Positions 9,261 to 18,715 are shown, counted from the first letter of the stretch. The stretch is DNA of 64,000 nucleotides from Halocynthiibacter sp. SDUM655004 (GCF_026015885.1 NZ_JAPDUG010000004.1:62001-126000), one strand, 5' to 3'. Numbers and translations are program-made. The notes: generated from the letters alone by a model not told the origin.

Positions 9261-10433
9261 ATGAAAAACCTCATGAAAACACTAGGCGTAACTGCCGCTC
9301 TTATGTGTTCTGCGTCCGGCGCATTTGCGTTGGAAGAAGGCAAGATCACCATCTGGATGGGTGCGGGCAAGGGCAACGAAAACCTTCAGGCCGTTGCCGA
9401 TAAATTCACCGAAGAACTCGGCATCGAAGTATCGGTCGAAGTGGTTGACCCTGGCCTTACCGACAAATTCCAACAAGCAGCCTCAACCGGCGACGGCCCC
9501 GATATCGTTCTTTGGGCGCATGACCGCTTTGGCGAATGGGCAAAAGGTGGCTTGATCACGCCCGTTACACCAAGTGCGGATTTCAAATCCGGTGTCCTAG
9601 ACACGGCATGGGATGCGGTTTCTTTTGACGGCAATATCTGGGGCTACCCAGTTTCGGTTGAAGCTATCGGCTTGATCTACAACACAGACTTGATCCCAAC
9701 ACCGCCAGCAAGCTTCGAAGAACTCAAAGACATCGAGCTACCAGAGGGTGTGAACACAATTCTTTGGGACTACAACAACACCTACTTTACTTTCCCGATG
9801 CTCATGGCAAACGGCGGTTTTGCGTTCAAGAAAGTTGACGGCTCATTCGATGGTTCCACAACTGGTGTTAACACCGATGGCGCGATTATGGGTGGCGATG
9901 TGCTGCGCTCGCTTTTTGATGACGGCATCCTGCCGGAAGGCGTTGACTATGGTGTAATGGACGGTGCGATGGCCCGTGGTGAAACCGCAATGGTCATCAA
10001 CGGCCCATGGTCTTGGAATGGATACACTGACGCTGGCATCAACATTGCCGTTGCTCCAATTCCAACAGTAAATGGCCAAGTATCGCCTCCGTTCCTCGGG
10101 GTTTACTCCGCTGCGATCAACGCCGCCTCGCCGAACGCTGATCTCGCGATTGAACTGGTCGAGAACTACATGCTCACTGACGAAGGTCTTGCCGAATGGA
10201 ACGCGCAAAGCGCGCTGGGTGCTTTGGCAGACATTTCCGCTGGTCAAGCACAGTCTGATCCAAAGGTCGGGGCAACGCTGGCGAATGCAGCCAACGGTGT
10301 TCCTATGCCATCTAACCCAGAGATGGGTGCATTCTGGTCTTCGATGGAGCCTGCTCTTGGCAACATCACAACCGGCGCCCAAGCACCGGCAGATGCGTTG
10401 AATGATGCGGCCAAGCGCATCCTCGGCGAATAA
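9261..10433 (+). CDS. malE: Maltose/maltodextrin ABC transporter substrate-binding protein
   Basis: A 390-residue periplasmic sugar-binding protein with signal peptide MKNLMKTLGVTAALMCSASGAFA. The mature start GKITIWMGAGKGNENLQ, then PDIVLWAHDRFGEWA and the late TAMVINGPWSWNGY block, follow MalE rather than the larger AglE group. It captures maltose or maltodextrins and delivers them to MalFG. AAAGGGAGAGAG precedes the ATG. It follows the glucosidase by 36 bases and is followed by a stable hairpin that may raise its transcript level above malFG. Confidence 0.93.
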   Translation: MKNLMKTLGVTAALMCSASGAFALEEGKITIWMGAGKGNENLQAVADKFTEELGIEVSVEVVDPGLTDKFQQAASTGDGPDIVLWAHDRFGEWAKGGLITPVTPSADFKSGVLDTAWDAVSFDGNIWGYPVSVEAIGLIYNTDLIPTPPASFEELKDIELPEGVNTILWDYNNTYFTFPMLMANGGFAFKKVDGSFDGSTTGVNTDGAIMGGDVLRSLFDDGILPEGVDYGVMDGAMARGETAMVINGPWSWNGYTDAGINIAVAPIPTVNGQVSPPFLGVYSAAINAASPNADLAIELVENYMLTDEGLAEWNAQSALGALADISAGQAQSDPKVGATLANAANGVPMPSNPEMGAFWSSMEPALGNITTGAQAPADALNDAAKRILGE

Positions 10434-10441
10434 GAAAACCA

Positions 10442-10463
10442 GCGTCAGGAGCAATCCTGGCGC
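10442..10463 (+). other. malE-malF intercistronic hairpin with GNRA loop
   Basis: GCGTCAGGA-GCAA-TCCTGGCGC: a 9-bp stem with one G-T wobble and a GCAA tetraloop of the GNRA class. There is no U-run. In many binding-protein operons such hairpins protect the upstream mRNA from 3' exonucleases. Confidence 0.6.
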
Positions 10464-10490
10464 GTCTATCTTTCGGGGAGGCGGAGGATC

Positions 10491-12017
10491 ATGGAAGCAA
10501 GCAGAAGCCAAAACGGCCATAACCCACTGCAAATCGCGGTGGTTGCGGCGCTGTCTCTGATCCTCCTCTATGGTGTATTTGCGCTTTACCTCGCCGGACA
10601 GGCCGTGATCGCTGTTATCGTTCTTGCGATCACAATCGGCTTCGCAATCATATTCGGCAGCAACCGTTTTTATGCCCAGCGATTTATTTTTCCTGGGATT
10701 GCTGCGATTATTTTGTTCATAGCATTCCCCGTAGCCTACACCGTTTACATCGGGTTCACGAACTACAGCAGCTTCAATTTGCTGACTTTCGAGAGGGTGA
10801 CAGAAGTTCATCTTTCTAAGAAAGTGATCGACGAAGAGTCGCAACGGCCTTTCAGCCTTGTTCAGGACGGCGACTCTTATCAGATCTTCATCAAAGAAGG
10901 CGAAGGCGGCTACCTAAGCGAGCCAACCGATTTTGCCGCGCCCGCCAAACTGTCGGCTGCCGCTGTTTCCGAAGTACCAGCGAACCCGCTGAAAATGGGC
11001 GAGGTCGTCAAATTGCGTGGCGGATTGGCTCAGGTCGAAGTTGTGTTGCCGGATGAAACCGCACTGCGGAATTCCGGCCTCAGAAGCTTCGCAAGTGTTC
11101 AGCAGGAATACACCCAGACAGAGGACGGAACGCTTGTTTCGAATTTGGATGGCTCGACCCTCACGCCCGATCAATCACAAGGTTTCTATATAACGGAAAC
11201 AGGAGAAGCCGTCGCGCCAGGTTGGCGCGTGAATATCGGGCTTGATAACTTCCGCCGCATCGCAAATTCCAAAGGTATCCGTGCGCCTATGGTCTCGATC
11301 TTCGTGTGGACCGTTGTTTTCGCGACCCTATCCGTTGGCCTTACATTCGCAGTTGGTTTGGCTCTGGCAATGGTGCTTCAGTGGCCACATCTTCGCGGGA
11401 AAACTGCATATCGTATCCTGCTTATTCTGCCGTATGCCGTGCCGGCTTTCATTTCGATCCTCGTATTTCGGGGGTTGTTCAACCAGAATTTCGGCGAAAT
11501 CAACATGATCCTAGAGGGGCTTTTCGGCATAAGGCCAAATTGGTTTACCGATGGCGGACTCGCACGCTTGATGCTTGTGATCGTAAATACATGGCTCGGC
11601 TATCCCTATATGATGCTGCTAGCGATGGGGTTCCTGCAATCTGTGCCCGCTGACCACCACAAAGCTGCCGCCCTTGAAGGCGCTCCGGCGTGGACGGTCT
11701 TTCGCAAGATCACTTTGCCACAGATCATTCCGCCATTCTTGCCGCTTTTGATCGCAAGCTTTGCCTTTAATTTTAACAATATAGTGCTTGTCTTGCTGCT
11801 GACGCGCGGCTTGCCCGACATTCCAGGCACGATCATTCCGGCCGGAGAAACCGATATTCTTGGAAGCTTCACGTTCCGGATGGCCTTTATGGATAGCGGT
11901 CAGCAGTTCGGCCTTGCGGGTGCGATCACGTTCTTGATCTTCTTGGTCGTTGCCGCATTGGCCTATGCGAATTTCGTTGCGATGCGTCGCCAGGCAAGCA
12001 AGAGGGCAGCACAATGA
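10491..12017 (+). CDS. malF: Maltose ABC transporter permease MalF
   Basis: A 508-residue permease close in size to enterobacterial MalF (about 514 aa), unlike the roughly 300-aa CUT1 permeases. Two or three N-terminal hydrophobic segments precede a large soluble periplasmic domain at roughly residues 100-255, the P2-like loop. The C-terminal half is the conserved binding-protein-dependent transport fold. The EAA loop that docks MalK reads KAAALEGAPAWTVFRKITLPQ. GGAGG lies upstream of the ATG. The stop overlaps the malG start by four bases (ATGA), so the two permeases are coupled. Confidence 0.95.
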   Translation: MEASRSQNGHNPLQIAVVAALSLILLYGVFALYLAGQAVIAVIVLAITIGFAIIFGSNRFYAQRFIFPGIAAIILFIAFPVAYTVYIGFTNYSSFNLLTFERVTEVHLSKKVIDEESQRPFSLVQDGDSYQIFIKEGEGGYLSEPTDFAAPAKLSAAAVSEVPANPLKMGEVVKLRGGLAQVEVVLPDETALRNSGLRSFASVQQEYTQTEDGTLVSNLDGSTLTPDQSQGFYITETGEAVAPGWRVNIGLDNFRRIANSKGIRAPMVSIFVWTVVFATLSVGLTFAVGLALAMVLQWPHLRGKTAYRILLILPYAVPAFISILVFRGLFNQNFGEINMILEGLFGIRPNWFTDGGLARLMLVIVNTWLGYPYMMLLAMGFLQSVPADHHKAAALEGAPAWTVFRKITLPQIIPPFLPLLIASFAFNFNNIVLVLLLTRGLPDIPGTIIPAGETDILGSFTFRMAFMDSGQQFGLAGAITFLIFLVVAALAYANFVAMRRQASKRAAQ

Positions 12018-12904
12018 TTGTTGAACATAAATCGACCTTGCGCAGGCAGAAGTTCATCGCGCACGCCTTCCTTTGGGTCTTCATCGCGTTAGTTATGTTT
12101 CCGTTCCTCATGGTCGTTTCGATTTCATTTCGCGAGGGTAACTTCACAACGGGCGAGATTTTTCCGCAGAACCCAACGCTAGAGCATTGGTATCTTGCTT
12201 TTGGCCTCGATTACACGCGCGCGGATGGAACGGTTGTCACACCGCCCTATCCGGTTCTGCTCTGGATGTGGAATTCCGTGAAAATCGGCCTGATCGCTTC
12301 GGTTGGGATTGTGAGCCTTTCAACGATTTCGGCCTATGCCTTTAGCCGCATTAAGTTCCGCGGACGCTTTGCGCTGCTTGATAGCTTGTTCATTATTCAA
12401 ATGTTCCCGACAACTCTGGCTCTAGTTGCGTTGTTCGCGATTTTTGATGGTCTCGGCGAAGTTTCTCCCGCCCTCGGGATCGATAGCCATTGGACGCTGA
12501 TATTGACCTATATGTCTGGGATCACGCTCCATGTCTGGACAATCAAAGGCTACTTCGACAACCTCGATCCGGCGATGGATAAGGCGGCACAAGTTGATGG
12601 TGCCAGCCCGTGGCAAACGTTCCGGTACATTTTCCTTCCGCTTGCCGTGCCGATTATCGCAGTGGTTTTCGTTCTTTCATTTATTGGGGTGGTTAACGAT
12701 TACCCGATCGCGTCTGTGCTCCTGCGAAGCGAAGACAATATGACGCTCGCGGTTGGATCACGCCTATATTTGAACGAGTTCAAGTATCTTTGGGGCGACT
12801 TTGCTGCCGCGGCTATTCTTTCGGGCTTGCCGATCACTGTCGTGTTTCTGATTGCTCAAAAGTACTTGGTTTCCGGCTTGAGCGACGGTGCTGTCAAAGG
12901 CTAA
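12014..12904 (+). CDS. malG: Maltose ABC transporter permease MalG
   Basis: A 296-residue permease with about six membrane helices and the EAA loop DKAAQVDGASPWQTFRYIFLP. It pairs with MalF and its EAA loop contacts MalK. It is the last gene of the rightward operon and overlaps malF by four bases. Its stop codon overlaps that of the convergent small lipoprotein gene by two bases, so transcription of the two genes meets head to head with no spacer. Confidence 0.95.
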   Translation: MIVEHKSTLRRQKFIAHAFLWVFIALVMFPFLMVVSISFREGNFTTGEIFPQNPTLEHWYLAFGLDYTRADGTVVTPPYPVLLWMWNSVKIGLIASVGIVSLSTISAYAFSRIKFRGRFALLDSLFIIQMFPTTLALVALFAIFDGLGEVSPALGIDSHWTLILTYMSGITLHVWTIKGYFDNLDPAMDKAAQVDGASPWQTFRYIFLPLAVPIIAVVFVLSFIGVVNDYPIASVLLRSEDNMTLAVGSRLYLNEFKYLWGDFAAAAILSGLPITVVFLIAQKYLVSGLSDGAVKG

Positions 12905-13218
12905 CGCCTCGCGACGGAATAGAGCGTATAGCTATTCGTCTGGGTCACGACGCGGGCAGCTTCGGAGGCAGCAAGGCTGGCGGAATCATCAGTGCCGGTT
13001 GAACAGGCAACAAGGTCGGCGGCATCGTCAAGGAAATCGACAGTGAATGCGTTTTCTCCAACCAACTGACAGGTGTCTCCGGCGCCACGATATGGTCTTA
13101 CAAAGTTAAGCTCTGGATCGGGCTCTGAAATTTGAGGCTGATCCATTGAGGATGGTGTGCACGCCGTTAGCGAAGATGCGATGACCATCAAAGCAGTTAA
13201 TCCTAGAGGTTTCATCAA
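12901..13218 (-). CDS. Small lipoprotein, hypothetical
   Basis: A 105-residue protein beginning MMKPLGLTALMVIASSLTAC, a lipoprotein signal with lipobox LTAC. The mature part is acidic and proline-containing at first, then has CQLVGENAFTVDFLDDAADLVACST, with two cysteines that could pair. I recognise no family. It is leftward, convergent with malG, and preceded by the LprI-like gene on the same strand 17 bases away, so the two may be co-transcribed. Confidence 0.65.
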   Translation of the reverse strand: MMKPLGLTALMVIASSLTACTPSSMDQPQISEPDPELNFVRPYRGAGDTCQLVGENAFTVDFLDDAADLVACSTGTDDSASLAASEAARVVTQTNSYTLYSVARR

Positions 13219-13235
13219 TCTGTTTTCCCTATCTG

Positions 13236-13631
13236 TCAGTTTGAATTGCGAAGCAGGGCTTTGACGCGATCCCGCCCGAGTTCGATTTGACAGGACGCAA
13301 TAGCAATTCCTGCCCCTGAACCGCCCCCAAACGTTGACCCTACAAAATCACAATGAGCTTTGCGGTGCGCCTCCCAAGCGTCTTGGCTCTTCGTAAGCGC
13401 GGGGTAAGCGATCTCTCGTCCTGTCACTTCATCGAGCTCTTTTGCGGAACCACTGGCAATATCCAGTGCGATTGCCAGAGCTTTATTTACTTGCTCAAGT
13501 TGCTGCGAAACGCAGGTCCCAATCTCAACTTGGCTTGACGCAGAAGTGCTGCATTCCAAGCTCGGATCGGCCCATGAAGGGGCTGTAACCGAGAATAGAG
13601 TTCCCAAAAAACAATAACGAAATGCGATCAT
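13236..13631 (-). CDS. Secreted LprI-like (DUF1311) protein
   Basis: A 131-residue secreted protein; the signal peptide ends near SWA-DPS. The C-terminal core SQDAWEAHRKAHCDF ... ASCQIELGRDRVKAL has the paired cysteines, WxxxR and RxxxL pattern of the LprI N-terminal/DUF1311 domain, about 90 residues long. Founding members inhibit lysozyme; whether this one does is unproven. It lies upstream of the small lipoprotein gene on the same strand. Confidence 0.75.
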   Translation of the reverse strand: MIAFRYCFLGTLFSVTAPSWADPSLECSTSASSQVEIGTCVSQQLEQVNKALAIALDIASGSAKELDEVTGREIAYPALTKSQDAWEAHRKAHCDFVGSTFGGGSGAGIAIASCQIELGRDRVKALLRNSN

Positions 13632-13687
13632 ATTCCAGCCCTTTCGGTTTCGGAATGCTAATCCTCTTATCGTTTTCTAAAATCTAC

Positions 13688-13707
13688 TCTTACGCAAGGG
13701 GTAAGAA
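13688..13707 (-). terminator. Possible terminator after flgI
   Basis: A 6-bp stem TCTTAC ... GTAAGA with an 8-nt loop, read on the minus strand about 40 bases past the flgI stop and followed by GTAGATTTT. It is weak and could instead be a promoter-region element of the LprI-like gene. Confidence 0.35.
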
Positions 13708-13743
13708 AAAACTGCTAATCTGCGAAAAACGCGCAAACCAGCT

Positions 13744-14850
13744 CTAGTTTACGACAAACTCTGCGTGCAATGCACCAGCAGCTTTGATGGTTTTGAGGAT
13801 ATCGATCAAGTCGCGCGGGGCAACGCCAAGTGCATTTAAACCTGCAACAACTTCTGACAACGAAGCGCCACTTGGCACCTCGGCAAGTTTGATCCCTGGG
13901 TCTTCGTTCAAACTTGCCTGTGTGTTCGCCACGACAATTGTGTCGCCATCGCTAAAGGGATTTGGCTGCACAACGCGCGGGGTCTCTTCGATACGAATGG
14001 TTAAGTTTCCTTGAGAAACCGCAACACGACTGATCCTGACATCTTCCCCCATCACGATCGTGCCTGATCTCTGATCTACAACAACTCGCGCTTTGCGTTG
14101 CGGTTCAACAAGTATGTTTTCGATTTTGCCAAGCGCATGCGCCGCAGAAGGCTCTCGTGTGGCGCGGATGCTGAGTTGTACTGTTCCGGCGTCAAGCATC
14201 TGCGCAACGCGTCGTCCGTAGGCCGCATTGATTGCCGTTTCAACTCGGCCGGCGGTTGTGAAGTCGGGGCTACGGAGTGCGAGTCTCATTTGATCCAGAC
14301 CTGCAAAATTAAACTCCACTTCACGCTCAACACGTGCGCCTGCAGGGATAGTACCAGAAGTCGGCACGCCTTTGACCACACTTGCCCCGTCGCCATCAGC
14401 GGACGCGCCGCCCGCGATGATTGCGCCTTGGCTCACGGCGTATATTTGCCCGTCGGCGGCATTGAGAGGCGTCATGATTAAGGTGCCACCAAGGAGACTC
14501 TTGGCATCACCAATTGCAGAAACCGTGACATCGATCTTGCTGCCGGCGCGCGCAAACGGGGGTAGGGTGGCGGTTACCAAAACAGCGGCAACATTCTTGG
14601 GCCGAAGCTGCTCTCCCGTTATGTTTACACCCAGTCGTTCAAGGATGTTTGACATAATTTCTTCGGTAAACGGGGCATTTCGCAAGCCATCTCCCGTTCC
14701 GTTCAAACCCACAACTAGGCCATAGCCGACGAGGTCATTCCCACGCACACCGTCAAATTCAACCAAATCCTTGATCCGCACCGGTGCCGCATGCGACGGC
14801 GATGAAAAGCTCAGTAGGAACAAAGCTAAGGTAAGCAAAAAACGTTTCAT
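13744..14850 (-). CDS. flgI: Flagellar P-ring protein FlgI
   Basis: A 368-residue secreted protein with signal peptide MKRFLLTLALFLLSFSSPSHA and the family's opening RIKDLVEFDGVRGNDLVGYGLVVGLNGTGDG. FlgI forms the peptidoglycan-level bushing around the flagellar rod. Length and motifs are standard. Its ATG overlaps the flgL stop by four bases, so it is the coupled last gene of this flagellar block. FlgH (L ring) and FlgA are not in the window. Confidence 0.97.
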   Translation of the reverse strand: MKRFLLTLALFLLSFSSPSHAAPVRIKDLVEFDGVRGNDLVGYGLVVGLNGTGDGLRNAPFTEEIMSNILERLGVNITGEQLRPKNVAAVLVTATLPPFARAGSKIDVTVSAIGDAKSLLGGTLIMTPLNAADGQIYAVSQGAIIAGGASADGDGASVVKGVPTSGTIPAGARVEREVEFNFAGLDQMRLALRSPDFTTAGRVETAINAAYGRRVAQMLDAGTVQLSIRATREPSAAHALGKIENILVEPQRKARVVVDQRSGTIVMGEDVRISRVAVSQGNLTIRIEETPRVVQPNPFSDGDTIVVANTQASLNEDPGIKLAEVPSGASLSEVVAGLNALGVAPRDLIDILKTIKAAGALHAEFVVN

Positions 14851-15857
14851 CGTAAAAAATCCATCAAGCTAAGTTGCGATATCCGTGCTGTCATTGTGTA
14901 GAGCGCCTCTAGTTGGACCTGTGTGGCTTGAAGCTCGGCGGCGGTTTCGTAGGGGTCTTTTCCGAGAAGTTCAGATTTCGCTATTTTCAGAATGTCTCGC
15001 TCCTTGTCGTTATGTTGCGCCACATGATCGACCGTATTCTGGGCATGGCCGATTTCAGCACGAACGGCTGCGATTCCGGTTTCTCCGGCTAGCAGCAATT
15101 CGCCAGCAGTTTTCAGCAGGTTGCTGCGCTCGCTTTGTTGGCTTGCGAAGGCACCGTCAGACACTAGCGCCGCGACGGTTAACCCTTTTAACGTTGTTCG
15201 AATATCCGGATTGAGCGCAGTGATTTCATAATCAACCGTGCGCTCGGAACCGATAGGAATAGAACTGCGTGATTGAGTGGAGCCGGTGTATGCATTGGTT
15301 TCATATCCACCTCCGGGGGTGTCGAACCAATTATCTATTATCGTCATGAAATCGGCTTCCGATGTCGCCGCAGCAATTAGTGGGTTCAACTCCGCGATGA
15401 TTGCATCTGCATTTACGAGGGCACTTTGGTTCGTGGCTTGTCCTGCAAATATCGATTGGCCAGCCGCGCGCGTGTTCAAAGCGGCAAATGCAGCATCCAA
15501 ATTCCCTTTTGCACCACTAATCGCAGTGTCGACCAGCTGTGCATTTCCAGCGTTCGAGGCCATCAATAGCGACGGCGCAAACTCGGATGATACAACTTGA
15601 ATTGAGCCAAGTGCGGATTGAGCGCTATCTAGGAAGAATGCTGCTTCAGCGTTGGTTGTCTTGTATGCCTCAAGTGCTGCGGCCGCTTCTTCGAAACTCG
15701 CAAGACTTGCAAAGTTGCCTTTGAGTGTCTTTGAAGTGTCGGCGACCTGTCCGCTTGCCAGTTCGAGCGATAGCTTGTGTAGGTCCGCTTTTAGATCAGA
15801 GTTTTGTAGCGTTAGTTGGTAGGCGTGAGCGCGATCACCAAAAGATACTGGCATCAT
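14847..15857 (-). CDS. flgL: Flagellar hook-associated protein FlgL-like
   Basis: A 336-residue flagellin-like protein. The N-terminal helix region (LKADLHKLSLELASGQVAD) and the C-terminal helix (TQVQLEALYTMTARISQLSLMDFLR) match the HAP3/FlgL group, which joins hook and filament. Three bases separate it from the upstream flgK, and it overlaps flgI by four bases. Confidence 0.88.
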   Translation of the reverse strand: MMPVSFGDRAHAYQLTLQNSDLKADLHKLSLELASGQVADTSKTLKGNFASLASFEEAAAALEAYKTTNAEAAFFLDSAQSALGSIQVVSSEFAPSLLMASNAGNAQLVDTAISGAKGNLDAAFAALNTRAAGQSIFAGQATNQSALVNADAIIAELNPLIAAATSEADFMTIIDNWFDTPGGGYETNAYTGSTQSRSSIPIGSERTVDYEITALNPDIRTTLKGLTVAALVSDGAFASQQSERSNLLKTAGELLLAGETGIAAVRAEIGHAQNTVDHVAQHNDKERDILKIAKSELLGKDPYETAAELQATQVQLEALYTMTARISQLSLMDFLR

Positions 15858-15860
15858 AAT

Positions 15861-17309
15861 CTAAATCCCCAACAGAAGATCAAACAACTCATCAATTGAT
15901 TGGATGATTTTTGCGTTTGCAGCATAACTTCGCTCCACAAGCAGGAGTTTCTGCATTTCCTGGTCAGTGTCGACGCCACCTGAAAGTTCTTGTGTTCTCA
16001 GTGTTTCTGTTTTGGTGATGGCGTAGGTTAAGTCAGTTTCGGAAGCGTGTTTGGCGCTGCCGATTTGCGATGCGAAGTTCGTCGCGAGGTTTGCGAAACT
16101 GGTCGAGCCGCTGCTCATACTACCGGAAGCGATAAGCGTAGAATTTCGAAGAGCGCCAAGCATGCGATTGATCGTATCGGCGTTCCCGACGTCACCTTGA
16201 GAAACTGCGCCGATGCCGTCGCGAATCCTCCAAATTGCCCCTCCGGCCTCTGGGATGACTGCGGAGGAGACTGAAATTCGTTGAGAGATTGCAATTTCAT
16301 TCAACGGATCGAAGCTGGCGCCGCTGTCGGTGAATAGACCGCCAGTTGAAGTAGGGTCTAATGCGGGGTCTGCAAATCGCTCGATAATATTACGAGCGAT
16401 GGAGTCAATTTCGGATTGTGCGCTAACGAGCGTGTTGTCTCGAGCCTGAAACAGAGCAGAAAGAGAACCACCCTTGATGGCATTACGTTCCGCGTTTGTA
16501 TTGATTGGCGTTCCGTTGAGGCTTAGCCCTGAAAGCGCGCCTGAACTGATGGTCATCTCGGGAACAATGGTCGGGGTAGAAGAGAATTCGAATGTTCCAG
16601 CTCTGCCATCAACGAGGATCGCGCCCATCTCTGTGAATAAAGCGACTGTCCCGTTGTCTCTGTCCGCAAGCTTTAAGGGGACAATGCTTGAAATCGCGTC
16701 AATCGCAACTTGCCGTTGATCAACGAGAGCATTGACGTCTCTATTCGTATTTGAGTGATTTTGAATTTGTTGGTTCAGATATTCGATGTGCTTAAGGCTC
16801 TTATTAAGGAAGGAGACTTGTTCAAAAATCTGATTGTCAGCTTGGACACGTAGGTTTTGGATATCGTCTGATATCGCGTTGAACTTACCGGCCAAGTCTT
16901 GCGATGCAGTGAGGACATTTTGAAGGCGGACTGTGGAATCCGGCCTGCTGCTGGCTTCAATCAGCGCGTTTTCAAATTGACTGATCGTCGCGCTGAGCGA
17001 ACCTGCGTCGCCTGGGATTCCGATTGCGCTCTCAAGTTGGCCAAGAAAACTGCTCATTGTTGACGCGCTTCCCTGTTCGGATTGAGCAGAGCGGCGGTCA
17101 GCAATGAGGACGGGATCCGCGTGTCTCGTTGTGCCAACGACCGTAACGCCCGCTCCGTTTCTGCCAAGAGTTTGGGAGGAGAGTTCCAGTTCGCGACGGC
17201 CATAGCCTTCGGTCATCGCATTTGCGATGTTAGAAGACACGACCTGCGCTGATCGGGCTGAAGCGTTCAACCCGGTCATTGCATTTGCGAGGCTAGATGA
17301 AAGGCTCAT
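15861..17309 (-). CDS. flgK: Flagellar hook-associated protein FlgK
   Basis: A 482-residue HAP1. The N-terminus SLANAMTGLNASARSAQVVSSNIANAMTEGYGRRE is the rod/hook-type N-domain. The C-terminus DQEMQKLLLVERSYAANAKIIQSIDELFDLLLGI is the diagnostic FlgK C-terminal helix. FlgK forms the hook-filament junction together with FlgL. It lies 26 bases after flgE in the same direction. Confidence 0.95.
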   Translation of the reverse strand: MSLSSSLANAMTGLNASARSAQVVSSNIANAMTEGYGRRELELSSQTLGRNGAGVTVVGTTRHADPVLIADRRSAQSEQGSASTMSSFLGQLESAIGIPGDAGSLSATISQFENALIEASSRPDSTVRLQNVLTASQDLAGKFNAISDDIQNLRVQADNQIFEQVSFLNKSLKHIEYLNQQIQNHSNTNRDVNALVDQRQVAIDAISSIVPLKLADRDNGTVALFTEMGAILVDGRAGTFEFSSTPTIVPEMTISSGALSGLSLNGTPINTNAERNAIKGGSLSALFQARDNTLVSAQSEIDSIARNIIERFADPALDPTSTGGLFTDSGASFDPLNEIAISQRISVSSAVIPEAGGAIWRIRDGIGAVSQGDVGNADTINRMLGALRNSTLIASGSMSSGSTSFANLATNFASQIGSAKHASETDLTYAITKTETLRTQELSGGVDTDQEMQKLLLVERSYAANAKIIQSIDELFDLLLGI

Positions 17310-17335
17310 GGTAAATGCCTAGGCGCTAGCTGGAT

Positions 17336-18640
17336 TTATCGTTTGATGTTGGTTGTTTCTTGCAACATCTCATCGACTGTTTGGATAACCTTGGCGTTGG
17401 AAGAATAGGCGCGCTGCGTTTGAATTAGGTTGGTCAGCTCGCCAGCAACATCGGTCGTCGACCCCTCACGCGCAAAGCCAGAGACCTCGCCCGTTGGACC
17501 ATCGCCCGCATCCCAGAGGAAAAATGAGCCGGAGTTTGGAGAGACTTGAAATGCCTGATTGTTGAGTGAAACGAGTGCATTCGGGTTGGCAACATCGACC
17601 AGCGGAACTTGATAAATCGTGCGCGTAAAACCTGTGTCATACGTAGCGTTGATATAGCCGTTCGGATCAATTTCCACTGACGTGAGATTTCCAACAGGTG
17701 ACCCGTCTTTCGTAATCGATGTTGGTGCGAAGTTATCAGACAGTTGGGTAAGACCATTTGGATCGCCCAACGCACCGATCGCCATTTCTAGAGGGCCGCC
17801 GGCAACTGTAAGAGAGAGGTTGCCCGTTGCGGGATCGTATGCGCCGCCGTTGACTACAGCTACGGATTGGAGTGTGCCGCCATTTGCGCGACTGTCGTCG
17901 AACGTTAGTGTGTATTCGCCAATCGTTGCGCCACCTAACGCAGAGTCTGTGATCCTCATTGTCCATTCGTTGGAAGAGCCAGAAGCGGGAACGGTTGGGG
18001 AGAACGTAATGCCAAGTGTTTCCGAGGTTCCGAGGTTTCCGAAATATTCAACGGAAAGAGGCAGCGTATCGCCAGAGGCGCCAACCTCTGTTTCTGTGGC
18101 AGGAAGATTGACACCAAGGTTAAGGGCTGTGGTTGGATCACCGGCGGTTTGGTTTACGTTGATGACAACGGGTTCCAAACCTCCTGGAGTGTCTCGTGCG
18201 AAGGTTGGAATTGCGCCGTCTGCGTCAGCGGGCCAGCCAAGAAGCACAAGGCCGGACTCCGTTTTGAGAACTCCGTTTGCATCGGTGCGGAAAGAACCTG
18301 TTGTCGTCATCATCATCGGTTCTTCGCCAGTGGAGGACAGCGACACTTCGGTCGTTACTGGAAGCATACCGCGCCCTGAAACTGCGATGTCTAGCGGATG
18401 GCTCGTTGCCACAAGGGGGCCACGCTCGTCGATCAGGCGATTGGTCGTGGCGCGTACGCCGCCAGCGGAATAGGAACCAGAGCCCGCGATACCGTTGATT
18501 ACGAATGATTGGAAATCGGCCGTCGCGCGTTTGTACCCAAAGGTACCGGAGTTAGCGATGTTATCGGAAATAGTAGCCAGCCGAGTCGCGTTGGCGCTAA
18601 GGCCAGCGACTCCTGCGCTGAGTGAGGAAGAAATAGTCAT
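17336..18640 (-). CDS. flgE: Flagellar hook protein FlgE
   Basis: A 434-residue hook protein. The N-terminal segment SAGVAGLSANATRLATISDNIANSGTFGYKRATADFQS is the conserved flagellar rod/hook domain, and the C-terminus LTNLIQTQRAYSSNAKVIQTVDEMLQETTNIKR closes the family domain. The central region is variable. The gap to motB contains a TTAA-like pair spaced as a CtrA site, so the promoter could be cell-cycle controlled. Confidence 0.95.
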   Translation of the reverse strand: MTISSSLSAGVAGLSANATRLATISDNIANSGTFGYKRATADFQSFVINGIAGSGSYSAGGVRATTNRLIDERGPLVATSHPLDIAVSGRGMLPVTTEVSLSSTGEEPMMMTTTGSFRTDANGVLKTESGLVLLGWPADADGAIPTFARDTPGGLEPVVINVNQTAGDPTTALNLGVNLPATETEVGASGDTLPLSVEYFGNLGTSETLGITFSPTVPASGSSNEWTMRITDSALGGATIGEYTLTFDDSRANGGTLQSVAVVNGGAYDPATGNLSLTVAGGPLEMAIGALGDPNGLTQLSDNFAPTSITKDGSPVGNLTSVEIDPNGYINATYDTGFTRTIYQVPLVDVANPNALVSLNNQAFQVSPNSGSFFLWDAGDGPTGEVSGFAREGSTTDVAGELTNLIQTQRAYSSNAKVIQTVDEMLQETTNIKR

Positions 18641-18700
18641 TGTACTGCGCCTTTCTGCTGCATCGACTAGGTGTCAAATGCGATCATTACCGGCGCGGGT

Positions 18701-18715
18701 TTAACATGCCCCTAA
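18701..18715. promoter_or_regulatory. Possible CtrA-type site upstream of flgE
   Basis: TTAA-N7-CTAA (18701-18715), one base off the TTAA-N7-TTAA consensus. It lies 61-75 bases upstream of the flgE start, in the promoter-sized gap between motB and flgE. CtrA control of flagellar genes is known in many alphaproteobacteria; this site is only a sequence match. Confidence 0.35.

Noticed and set aside
9843-10844. A 333-codon minus-strand frame spanning malE, the gap and malF
   Set aside because: It crosses two genes and their hairpin and shows no protein-like pattern.
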